Source: Bacteroidales bacterium
GTDB lineage: Bacteria; Bacteroidota; Bacteroidia; Bacteroidales; Paludibacteraceae
Direction of reading: 5' to 3'
NCBI GenBank assembly: GCA_900766775.1
Contig: CAAFXN010000089.1
Coordinates: 1 to 17,178, forward strand
DNA: 17,178 nt
In this document: in pieces, positions 7,394-13,679 of the stretch
Layout: each line of letters opens with the position of its first letter
Position numbering within the stretch: the stretch's first letter is position 1
Program-made: the position numbers and the translations under genes
Notes under the pieces: generated by a model
Seen by the model: the letters and a program-made list of their open reading frames with translations, nothing else
Told to the model about the DNA's origin: nothing
The model's database searches: none

Positions 7394-8209
7394 TTATCTT
7401 TCAGTGAGCGTAGCGAACGGTCCTTTATCCGTGAAGCCAAACTCATCTGCGTCTTTCCAGAGCGGGAGGATGTCGCGGAAGTGCCACAGTTTCTGCATGT
7501 CGAAGTCGGCTATGCGGATACCCTCTTCGTCGTCGGCGAAAAAGGCGATGGGTTGCAGGCGTGTGTCGTAGGCGACGGAGTGTCCGTTGTAGTGCAAGCC
7601 CATCCCATCGTCGCCTACGGGGTTCACCGCAGCAATATAACTTTGGTTCTCAATGGCTCGCGCGGGTACCAACACATCCCAGTACTGTATGCGTATAGAG
7701 GGCCAGTTCGCCATCACGAGCAGGATGTCGTACTCGTTGCGCTGCGTGCTCCGTGCCCAGACGGGAAATCGCAGGTCGTAGCATACCAAGAGGCGGAAGC
7801 GTGCGCCGCGGTAGGTGATGACCTTATCATCTTTCGCCAACTCGCCTGCGGTGAAGAACTCCGCCTCGCCGCCATGGGCATAGAGGTGGCGTTTGTCCAC
7901 GAAGATAGGCGATTCCGTCGGACGCAGGAAGAAGGCGCGGTTGTAGAGCCGCCCCTCGTCCTCGCAGATGAAAGAGCCGACGATAGCCAAATGGTAGGCA
8001 TCCGCGCAGCGTTGCAGGCGCTGCATGGTCTCGCCGTGGACGGTCTCCGCCAACTCGGGGCGGTCGGTGCAGAAGCCCGTGCTGAACATCTCAGGCAGCA
8101 AGGCTACATCGGCGTTTCCTGCCAATGTAGCCAAGCGTTGTTCCGTCTGCCGCAGATTCGTCTCCTTATCTGCCCATGCAATGGGATATTGCAGTAGTGC
8201 TACCTTCAT
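7394..8209 (-). CDS. Carbon-nitrogen hydrolase (nitrilase superfamily), YafV/omega-amidase type
   Basis: The 271-aa cytosolic hydrolase has the nitrilase catalytic triad in place: E40 in LLPEMF, K106 in VDKRHLY, and C143 in LVCYDLRFP. MFSTGF after the Glu, CYDLRFPVW around the nucleophile, ANWP, and the end LWKDADEF resemble YafV/Nit2-like omega-amidases, which hydrolyse alpha-ketoglutaramate or alpha-ketosuccinamate. That substrate is inferred from family resemblance. The last ten residues or so (KGPFATLTER) are encoded by repeat-like DNA of the spacer and probably are not part of the ancestral protein. It lies downstream of floA in the same direction, with a 97-bp hairpin-forming gap between them. 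Confidence 0.88.
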   Translation of the reverse strand: MKVALLQYPIAWADKETNLRQTEQRLATLAGNADVALLPEMFSTGFCTDRPELAETVHGETMQRLQRCADAYHLAIVGSFICEDEGRLYNRAFFLRPTESPIFVDKRHLYAHGGEAEFFTAGELAKDDKVITYRGARFRLLVCYDLRFPVWARSTQRNEYDILLVMANWPSIRIQYWDVLVPARAIENQSYIAAVNPVGDDGMGLHYNGHSVAYDTRLQPIAFFADDEEGIRIADFDMQKLWHFRDILPLWKDADEFGFTDKGPFATLTER

Positions 8210-8217
8210 ACATAGTT

Positions 8218-8300
8218 AATTAAGAATTATGAATTAAGAATTAAGAGTGCGTTAGAATGCGCCGAGTACGCTCTTAATTCTTAATTCTTAATTCTTAATT
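8218..8300. repeat. Long AT-rich inverted repeat between floA and the amidase gene
   Basis: The left arm 8218-8251, made of AATTAAG/GAATTAAG units ending GAGTGCG, is complementary to the right arm 8269-8300 (CGCTCTTAATTC units), with a 17-nt loop. It fills nearly all of the gap between the floA stop and the amidase start. It may act as an mRNA-stabilising or terminating hairpin; there is no clean T-tract. The unit also appears near 9779 and 10138. Confidence 0.85.
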
Positions 8301-8306
8301 GAATAA

Positions 8307-9272
8307 TTACTTCGCTGCGGGTTTGGCGATGGTCTCGCGCATGGCGGTGTCGGCTTGGATATTCTGCATGCGGTAGTAATCCATGATGCCGAGGTTGCCG
8401 TTGCGGAATGCTTCTGCCATGGCTTGCGGCACGAGTGCCTCTGCCTCTATCACGCGGGCACGCGCCTCTTGCGCTTTGGCTTTCATCTCCTGCTCGCTGG
8501 CGATAGCCATTGCGCGACGCTCCTCTGCCTTCGCCTGTGCGATGTTCTTATCGGCTTGCGCTTGGTCCATCTGCAGTTGTGCACCGATGTTCTTACCTAC
8601 ATCGATGTCCGCGATGTCGATACTGAGGATTTCAAATGCCGTACCTTCGTCCAAGCCCTTGCTGAGCACGAGTTTGGAGATGCTGTCGGGGTTCTCGAGC
8701 ACCTGCTTGTGGCTCTCTGCGGAGCCGATAGAACTGACGATACCTTCGCCTACACGCGCCAAGACGGTGTCTTCACCGGCACCACCCACCAACTGGCGGA
8801 TGTTTGCGCGGACGGTAACACGCGCCTTTGCAATCAACTGAATACCGTCTTTCGCCACAGCCGTTACGGGCGGGGTGTCAATCACCTTGGGGTTCACCGA
8901 CATCTGTACTGCCTCGAACACATCACGACCTGCCAAGTCGATAGCCGTAGCCATCTGGAAGGGCAACTCCATGCTCGCCTTGTTGGCAGAGACGAGGGCA
9001 TGCACCACGCGCTCGATATGTCCGCCGGCGAGGTAGTGCGCCTCCAGTCCGTCGCGCTTCACGTCCTGCAAGCCCGCCTTGTGCGCCTCGATGAGACAGT
9101 TCACAATCTTCGTGGGGGGCACCTTACGGATGCGCATGAGGAACAACTGTACCAACGAGATACGAACACCACTCACTTGTGCGTTTATCCACAACATAAA
9201 CGGCACATAGTAGAAAAAGATAATCAGGAAAACGCCGAGAACACCCAGCAAGACAATAGTAAAGATATCCAT
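8307..9272 (-). CDS. floA: Flotillin-like protein FloA
   Basis: The 321-aa membrane protein matches the FloA (UPF0365) family, which scaffolds functional membrane microdomains. One N-terminal membrane segment (about 4-28) is followed by RISLVQLFLMRIRKVPP, the PHB-like region (VIDTPPVTAVAKDGIQL, VRANIRQLVGGAGEDTVLARVGEGIVS), and an Ala/Glu/Gln-rich coiled coil from about 230 (QMDQAQADKNIAQAKAEERR). The end LGIMDYYRMQNIQADT is typical. Length agrees with the 330-aa Bacillus protein. The nfeD-like gene 158 bp upstream on the same strand is the usual partner. Confidence 0.95.
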   Translation of the reverse strand: MDIFTIVLLGVLGVFLIIFFYYVPFMLWINAQVSGVRISLVQLFLMRIRKVPPTKIVNCLIEAHKAGLQDVKRDGLEAHYLAGGHIERVVHALVSANKASMELPFQMATAIDLAGRDVFEAVQMSVNPKVIDTPPVTAVAKDGIQLIAKARVTVRANIRQLVGGAGEDTVLARVGEGIVSSIGSAESHKQVLENPDSISKLVLSKGLDEGTAFEILSIDIADIDVGKNIGAQLQMDQAQADKNIAQAKAEERRAMAIASEQEMKAKAQEARARVIEAEALVPQAMAEAFRNGNLGIMDYYRMQNIQADTAMRETIAKPAAK

Positions 9273-9300
9273 AATTATTTAGTATTTAGTTTGTTATTTT

Positions 9301-9426
9301 CATGTTGGGCATTATATGTTTGTCATTTCATGTTGGACATTATATGTTAACGCGAAGCGCAAACAGGAACTGACTAACACAGAGTGAACAACAGGAACTG
9401 ACTAACACAGAGTGAACAACAGGAAC
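9301..9426. repeat. Two 28-bp-period tandem repeats between nfeD and floA
   Basis: CATGTTGGGCATTATATGTT at 9301-9320 recurs with one change at 9329-9348, a period of 28. A second, unrelated 28-bp unit starting AACAGGAACTGACTAACACA occupies 9362-9389 and 9390-9417, with a partial third copy to 9426. The array abuts the nfeD stop codon (9431). Confidence 0.92.
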
Positions 9427-9430
9427 CTGT

Positions 9431-9772
9431 TCAGTTTTCCTCCATTTCCTTCGCGGCTTTCTCCAAGTTCTTGATTTTCTTGCCGGGCTTGGCGAGGGGG
9501 ACTTGCGCGTCTATCTTCGTGTCAAGCCCCATCTTCTCCAAGGCTCTGCTCTTCACGAACCCGAATATAGCCAGCGCCGATAGGAGCAAGGACGCACCCA
9601 GCGTGATATGTCCCGCGAGCGCACTGATAAGGCTGTATGCCACCCATACCGCGCCGCCCAAACAAGCAAAACCTGCGATGCCCCCGATGCCGAAGCCCGG
9701 CAACAGAAACATCTCCACCAACAGCAGTCCTACGCCTGCCAATACCAATAATACTACCAATGCGATGTACAT
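9431..9772 (-). CDS. Short NfeD-like membrane protein (OB domain missing)
   Basis: The 113-aa product has three membrane segments (about 3-24, 28-51, 55-74), with LVEMFLLPGFGIGGIAGFACLGGAVWVAYS matching the NfeD membrane domain. In most NfeD proteins of this group a soluble OB-fold of about 60-70 residues follows. Here it is absent and the protein ends in a Lys/Glu-rich tail (KPGKKIKNLEKAAKEMEEN). NfeD proteins partner flotillins, and this gene precedes floA on the same strand, which supports the call. The tail runs into tandem-repeat DNA, so loss of the OB part by rearrangement is plausible. Confidence 0.82.
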   Translation of the reverse strand: MYIALVVLLVLAGVGLLLVEMFLLPGFGIGGIAGFACLGGAVWVAYSLISALAGHITLGASLLLSALAIFGFVKSRALEKMGLDTKIDAQVPLAKPGKKIKNLEKAAKEMEEN

Positions 9773-10148
9773 AAAACAATTATGAATTATGAATTATGAA
9801 AAAATCGTTCGAAGCGTAGCGAAGATAAGAATTATGAGGGCGTTGCGAATCTAATTGACGTGGAGCTGATGCTTGCATCCCGATAGGTCGGGAATAAGCA
9901 AACTATTTCAGCAGTCAAAGACTAATTTAGTTTTCCCTGTTTACCCCGACTGGTCGGGGACAGGTCGGGACAAGTTTGGTAATGAATTAATGATTAATTA
10001 TACGAAAATGCTTGCATCCCGACCTGTCGGGGTTATATGTTTAAGAAAAAAATATTTGAATAATTTTTGGCAATTTTTGTAGAAATAAAAGAATCATCGT
10101 TGTTTGTGATGTATATGTTTCTTATTTCGAGTTCACGTTAATTAAGAA
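9773..10148. other. Spacer between sirtuin and nfeD: palindromes and ATTATGA repeats, no gene
   Basis: ATTATGA units occur at 9779-9801. A 15-bp direct repeat ATGCTTGCATCCCGA lies at 9869-9883 and 10009-10023. Palindromes of the CCCGA/TCGGG type occupy 9878-9893, 9944-9959 and 10018-10031. The only open frame here (from 9873) translates these repeats. No good promoter for nfeD was seen. Confidence 0.7.
9869..10032. repeat. CCCGA...TCGGG palindrome cluster (three copies)
   Basis: The palindromes are TCCCGA-TAGG-TCGGGA (9878-9893), CCCCGAC-TG-GTCGGGG (9944-9959) and CCCGAC-CT-GTCGGG (10018-10031). The first and third are preceded by the same ATGCTTGCAT. Loops differ while stems stay paired. 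Related palindromes occur at 14928-14943 and 15018-15050. Confidence 0.88.
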
Positions 10149-10847
10149 TTAAGAGAGGGTGCTCATCATTGTTTTCACCAACTCCGGGACGCCTTCGGAT
10201 GCTTTCTTGCGGATATGGGTTACGCGGTTGCGGTACATCCCCATTTCCGGCATGCCGGGGTCAATCACGTAGATGGGGGCGTGGGCGGGCACGTACTCCA
10301 AGAGCGACGCCGCGGGATAGACGTTGAGGCTGGTGCCGACAACAATCATGATGTCCGCTTGGGAGGCTATCTCACACGCCCGCGGGAAGTTGGGCACGCC
10401 CTCGCCGAAGAAGACGATATAGGGGCGAAGCAGGCTGCCGTCGGGATGTCGGTCGCCGTAGTGTTGCTCCCAACCCTCGAGGTCCACCGTCGCCGTCTCA
10501 TCGATGTCCGAACGGAGTTTGCGTATCTCGCCGTGCAGGTGGAGCACATCATGCGCACCGGCGCGCTCGTGCAGGTCGTCGATGTTCTGCGTGATGATTT
10601 GTGTTTTGGGGAAGCATGCCTGCAAGCGGGCGATGGCGATGTGTGCGGCATTGGGTTGTGCAGCAAGGGTGTCGCGACGGCGTGCGTTGTAGAAGTCCAC
10701 GCATAACTGCGGATTGCGAAGCCATGCCTCGTGGGTGCACACATCCTCCACGCGGTACTTCTCCCATAGTCCGTCCGCGTCGCGGAAGGTGCCCAAGCCG
10801 CTCTCCGCGCTCACACCCGCACCCGTAAAAACCACTATCCGTTGCAT
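10149..10847 (-). CDS. NAD-dependent protein deacylase, sirtuin (SIR2/CobB class III)
   Basis: The 232-aa cytosolic sirtuin removes acyl groups from lysines using NAD. The NAD-binding motifs are GAGVSAESG (9-17), TFRD and TQNIDDLHERAG (86-97). The catalytic His is H105 in HLHGE. Y53-N-A-R56 fits the Y-x-x-R pair of class III sirtuins that favour succinyl- or malonyl-lysine, so desuccinylation is likely. The zinc-binding cysteines normally found after HGE are absent; the segment RKLRSDIDETATVDLEGW replaces them. This has been seen in other Bacteroidetes sirtuins. It is monocistronic with a strong promoter 28 bp upstream. Confidence 0.93.
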   Translation of the reverse strand: MQRIVVFTGAGVSAESGLGTFRDADGLWEKYRVEDVCTHEAWLRNPQLCVDFYNARRRDTLAAQPNAAHIAIARLQACFPKTQIITQNIDDLHERAGAHDVLHLHGEIRKLRSDIDETATVDLEGWEQHYGDRHPDGSLLRPYIVFFGEGVPNFPRACEIASQADIMIVVGTSLNVYPAASLLEYVPAHAPIYVIDPGMPEMGMYRNRVTHIRKKASEGVPELVKTMMSTLS

Positions 10848-10874
10848 ACTGTTCTACAATCTCCGTTTGCGACG

Positions 10875-10906
10875 CAAAGATACTGCTTTTTTTTTATATA
10901 TACAAA
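10875..10906 (-). promoter_or_regulatory. Bacteroidetes promoter of the sirtuin gene
   Basis: On the minus strand TTTG (10906-10903), a 20-bp spacer and TATCTTTG (10882-10875) match the consensus exactly. The transcript start should be near 10868, leaving a leader of about 20 nt. Confidence 0.85.
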
Positions 10907-11227
10907 TCTTTCTGCAATCTTTCGAAAAAAAAAAACCTTGCCTCCTTGCTTCTTCCGACTCGCCCGCTCTTTCAGGACGATGGCGCGCTTGGGGCTTGAA
11001 CGGCTTGCGCCCTGCGGCACCCGACCTGCTTCCACTGGGCAAGCCATGGAAAGAATCCGCGCATAGACAGCACATACCCACGATTATCCTACGTATATCT
11101 TACGTAATTATCACGTATCTTCCCCATCAACGGCATGGAGGTGTTTTTGTAAGCACAATAGATAATCACATCAAACTTGCCTATCATCAAGAAAAAACAC
11201 TTTATTTGAAAAAAAATCAACCTATAA
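10907..11227. other. Divergent spacer between sirtuin and toxin-like gene
   Basis: An A-tract (10925-10934) is followed by a GC-rich patch (about 10955-11070) with a possible GGCTTGC/GCAAGCC stem (11002-11008 with 11039-11045). Three ACGTA sites spaced 11 bp apart follow. No gene is recognised in either strand, and the open frames that cross the patch have no recognisable product. Confidence 0.6.
11090..11122. promoter_or_regulatory. Three ACGTA sites at 11-bp spacing, possible operator
   Basis: The units TACGTATATCT, TACGTAATTAT and CACGTATCTTC follow each other, with ACGTA starting at 11091, 11102 and 11113. Spacing by about one helical turn puts the sites on one face of the DNA. They lie between the divergent sirtuin and toxin promoters, about 106 bp upstream of the latter's TTG. 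Binding by the XRE protein encoded downstream is only a guess. Confidence 0.45.
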
Positions 11228-11228
11228 G

Positions 11229-11259
11229 TTGTTTATTTCAAAAAAAAGCAGTACCTTTG
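11229..11259 (+). promoter_or_regulatory. Bacteroidetes promoter of the toxin-antitoxin pair
   Basis: TTG (11229-11231), a 20-bp spacer and TACCTTTG (11252-11259) fit the consensus. The predicted transcript start is near 11266, about 20 nt before the ATG at 11287. This excludes the longer upstream open frame as the start of the gene. Confidence 0.8.
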
Positions 11260-11286
11260 CACCGTGAATTAAAGATACCTCCTATT

Positions 11287-11832
11287 ATGACATTTGATGA
11301 GATAACCGAAAGCCGCCTTTGGGCAGTGCATTATGACAACGAGGAGATGAACGCGCTGGATACCGTATTTACGCAGTGGAACGATACCGGCTATCTACTT
11401 GACTTCTTCAGAAAAAACTTTGACGACCTCGTTTCCTACTTCAAAATCACCAAATTGGAGGATGCTATCTATGATACGATGGAGGACAGCGACGCTTTGG
11501 AGTGCTTGATACTTGACATAGAGCCGGAAGCCAACCTTGATGAGTTGTTCCGTCCTTTGGAAAACAGCCGCACATCGGAAATGATGTTGAGCAAGGAAAA
11601 AGCACGTTTGAAGAACCGTCCTAAACATGCCAGTTGGTTGCGTATTTATGCTATCAAACTCAATCCGGGGATATATGTCATCACAGGCGGTGCTATCAAA
11701 CTGACCCGCACCATGCAAGAGCGTGAGCATACGCTGAAAGAATTGGAAAAGATGGAGAAAATCAGACAGTATCTTGTTGACAACAAGGTCGTCAATGATG
11801 ATAGTTTTATCGATTTTATTAAGGAGGACTGA
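11287..11832 (+). CDS. Putative type II toxin with HigB/Gp49-like C-terminal part
   Basis: The 181-aa protein has no signal peptide. Residues about 1-100 are acidic and helical (WNDTGYLLDFFRKNFDDL and onward) with no motif I can name. The second part, about 104-165, holds strands and a helix resembling the RelE/HigB (Gp49) toxin fold: SWLRIYAIKL, YVITGGAIKLTRTM, then QEREHTLKELEKMEKIRQYL. It is followed after 2 nt by an XRE-family gene, the order found in higBA-type modules. Toxicity and any mRNA-cleaving activity are inference, and catalytic residues cannot be assigned. The start at 11287 is set by the promoter at 11229-11259. There is no Shine-Dalgarno; instead CCTCCT lies just upstream. 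Confidence 0.7.
   Translation: MTFDEITESRLWAVHYDNEEMNALDTVFTQWNDTGYLLDFFRKNFDDLVSYFKITKLEDAIYDTMEDSDALECLILDIEPEANLDELFRPLENSRTSEMMLSKEKARLKNRPKHASWLRIYAIKLNPGIYVITGGAIKLTRTMQEREHTLKELEKMEKIRQYLVDNKVVNDDSFIDFIKED
11821..11827 (+). promoter_or_regulatory. Strong Shine-Dalgarno of the XRE gene
   Basis: AAGGAGG lies 7 nt before the ATG at 11835, inside the last codons of the toxin-like gene (Lys-Glu-Asp-stop). A strong ribosome site is unusual for this phylum and for the other genes in this window. It could give the second gene more translation than the first. Confidence 0.75.
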
Positions 11833-11834
11833 TT

Positions 11835-12167
11835 ATGAAAACCGCCCAACTTGTCCCGATGAGTCGGGAAGAACAAATCGCATTTTTGCGAGCGCATTCT
11901 TCTTCCACGCCGTCAAGATGGCGTGAAAAAGCGGAATGGCGCAGAACCAACCGTGATTGGCTTCCTTACTCGCGCAAAATTGCCATCAAGACTGCGATGG
12001 CATTAGAGGAGCAAGACCTTTCGCAACGCCAACTGGCAGAACGCATGGACTGCTCCCCGCAGTATGTGTCTCGCCTGCTGAAAGGTGAGGAAAATCTATC
12101 TTTGGAAACCATCTGCAAATTAGAAAACGCGCTTAACCTCTCTATTTTGCAGACGATATTGGATTAA
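11835..12167 (+). CDS. XRE-family helix-turn-helix protein, likely antitoxin
   Basis: The 110-aa protein has an N-terminal linker with a basic, Trp-containing segment (SRWREKAEWRRTNRDWL, 27-43) and a Cro/CI-type helix-turn-helix at about 47-105 (LSQRQLAERMDCSPQYVSRL and LSLETICKLENAL). In higBA-like modules such a protein neutralises the toxin and represses the shared promoter, and its position 2 nt behind the toxin-like gene fits that role. A TCCCGA/TCGGGA hairpin-forming stretch lies in its codons 7-12 (11854-11869). The stop is followed by a gene-free spacer. Confidence 0.82.
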   Translation: MKTAQLVPMSREEQIAFLRAHSSSTPSRWREKAEWRRTNRDWLPYSRKIAIKTAMALEEQDLSQRQLAERMDCSPQYVSRLLKGEENLSLETICKLENALNLSILQTILD

Positions 12168-12379
12168 ATAGACGGGGATGTGTATCGTGTAATGGTCAAT
12201 GGAACGAAATAACGCTTCATCTCAAGACCAATCAGGTTTAGTTTTCAATAACCCGCGTCTTTGCCCGCTCCCCTATTCTTCTTTATTGAACTCGCGTTGT
12301 TGAATCGCACTGCTCTATTTACCTTATTTAAGAATATCTGTTCATAAATTGCCTAAAATACCTAAAAAAAGCAGAAAAA
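12168..12379. other. Spacer after the XRE gene; nothing recognised
   Basis: No gene, clear terminator or repeat was seen in this AT-rich stretch. It ends at the promoter of the acyltransferase gene. Confidence 0.5.
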
Positions 12380-12411
12380 TTTGCATATTCCAAAAAAATA
12401 TGCTACTTTTG
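12380..12411 (+). promoter_or_regulatory. Bacteroidetes promoter of the acyltransferase gene
   Basis: TTTG (12380-12383), a 20-bp spacer and TACTTTTG (12404-12411) match the consensus exactly. The transcript should begin near 12418, shortly before the ATG at 12435. The in-frame ATG at 12381 falls inside the -33 element and is therefore not the start. Confidence 0.85.
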
Positions 12412-12434
12412 CAGCCGCAATTAAGAATACGCTT

Positions 12435-13565
12435 ATGGCTATAGAAATACGCGAAGTCAACACCAAACGCCAACTCCGACAGTTCATCGAGTTTGCCAAC
12501 GACCTGTATAAAGATTGTCCCTACTATTGCCCGCCGCTCTTCTTCGATGAGATGAACACCTTCGACGACGAGAAGAACCCCGCGCTGCAAGTATGTGAGA
12601 AACAGTTGTTTATGGCATTCCGAGACGGCAAACCCGTGGGGCGTATCGCCGCACTCATCAATCGGAAGGCCAACGAGAAATGGCAGTGTGAGCACGTGCG
12701 CTTCGGCTGGATGGACTTCATAGACGACCTTGAGGTGAGCCGTGCGCTATTAGACAGAGTGGCAGAATGGGGGCGCGAGCGCGGCATGAAGCAGATGAAC
12801 GGACCCGTCGGCTTTACGGATTTCGACCACGAGGGCTTGCTGATAGAGGGGTATGAGTATCTTGCACCGATGGCATCGCTCTACAACTACCCGTATTACG
12901 TGCGCCACATGGACGCCTACGGGCTGGTGAAAGAGGCGGACTGGATAGAGTTTCAGGTGTTCCCGCCGAAGGAGGTGCCCGAGCGGCTGCAGCGGATTGC
13001 CAACATCGTTATGGAGCGCACGCACGTGCGCGTGGACAAGGTGCATACCACCAAGGAGTTGACCGAGAAATACGGCATTGAGTACATGGACGTGATAGAC
13101 GCGGCGTATCAGAAACTCTATAACTTCCAGCCCATGACGAAGAAGCAGAAAGAGTACTACCGCGACATGTATTTCCCCGCCATCAACTTCGATTTTGTAA
13201 CGCTGGTGGTGAACGAGAAAGACGAGATAGTGGGCGTAGGCGTGGGCATGCCCGATATCTCCAAAGCACTGCGCAAGTGCGGCGGACATCTCTTCCCGAC
13301 AGGATGGTACCATGTGCTCAAAGCGCTGAAAACGAAGCATATAGACGTGTTCGACCTGCTGCTGATAGCCGTTCGCCCCGACTACCAAGACAAGGGTATC
13401 AACGCCCTCTTCTTCGTGGACCAGATACCGTATATGAACAAGTACGGAGTGCAGTACGCGGAGACGACCTCCATCTTGGAAACCAACTGGAAGAACCAAG
13501 CCAACTGGACGCAGTTCGAGCACAAACAGCACAAACGCCGCCGCGCTTATATCAAAGAGATATAA
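12435..13565 (+). CDS. GNAT-like acyltransferase, YghO-type, function unknown
   Basis: The 376-aa soluble protein starts at MAIEIREVNTKRQLRQFIEF. It looks like a tandem GNAT-fold protein: the N-terminal part has LFMAFRDGKPVGRIAALINR (strand pair of the fold), NGPVGFTDFDHEGLLIEGYE (about 124-143) and ASLYNYPYYVRHMDAYG. The C-terminal part has VTLVVNEKDEIVGVGVGMPDI and LLLIAVRPDYQDKGINALFF, where the usual acyl-CoA loop would be. The family is widespread and often called N-acetyltransferase or YghO-like. Related GNAT-type enzymes have been linked to ceramide synthesis in some bacteria, but nothing here shows the substrate. It is transcribed alone from a consensus promoter, and its stop codon is directly followed by a hairpin array. 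Confidence 0.75.
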   Translation: MAIEIREVNTKRQLRQFIEFANDLYKDCPYYCPPLFFDEMNTFDDEKNPALQVCEKQLFMAFRDGKPVGRIAALINRKANEKWQCEHVRFGWMDFIDDLEVSRALLDRVAEWGRERGMKQMNGPVGFTDFDHEGLLIEGYEYLAPMASLYNYPYYVRHMDAYGLVKEADWIEFQVFPPKEVPERLQRIANIVMERTHVRVDKVHTTKELTEKYGIEYMDVIDAAYQKLYNFQPMTKKQKEYYRDMYFPAINFDFVTLVVNEKDEIVGVGVGMPDISKALRKCGGHLFPTGWYHVLKALKTKHIDVFDLLLIAVRPDYQDKGINALFFVDQIPYMNKYGVQYAETTSILETNWKNQANWTQFEHKQHKRRRAYIKEI

Positions 13566-13679
13566 AGCGCTACGCGCTGTAAAGAAAGCCTCTTTGAGGC
13601 TGTAAGGAACTTTGTGTAAGAAAGCCCTGAGGGCTGTAAAGAAAGCCCTGAGGGCTGTAAAGAAAGCCTCTTCGAGGCT
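13566..13679. repeat. Array of small hairpins at 21-bp spacing
   Basis: Short palindromes are separated by GTAAAGAA. They are AGCGC-TAC-GCGCT (13566-13578), AGCCTC-TTT-GAGGCT (13587-13601), a degenerate unit around 13604-13620, AGCCC-TGA-GGGCT twice (13623-13635, 13644-13656), and AGCCTC-TTC-GAGGCT (13665-13679). Starts are 21 bp apart within the regular parts. Stem sequences differ between units while pairing is kept. The array begins one base after the acyltransferase stop. Confidence 0.9.

Noticed and set aside
9873..10082. A 69-aa open frame in the sirtuin-nfeD spacer
   Set aside because: It consists of translated CCCGA/TCGGG palindromes (HPDRSG, YPDWSG) and has no promoter or family.
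10714..11286. Upstream extension of the toxin-like gene
   Set aside because: The extension runs through the sirtuin gene antisense and both promoters; the start at 11287 follows a consensus promoter by about 27 bp.
11854..11869. TCCCGA-TGAG-TCGGGA inside the XRE gene as a member of the palindrome family
   Set aside because: It encodes a plausible N-terminal protein segment (VPMSREE) and lacks the flanks of the intergenic copies. Coincidence is the simpler reading.
13566..13679. Possible CRISPR array
   Set aside because: The conserved linker is only about 8 bp, the intervening 13-15 bp are palindromes and partly identical, and no cas gene is nearby.
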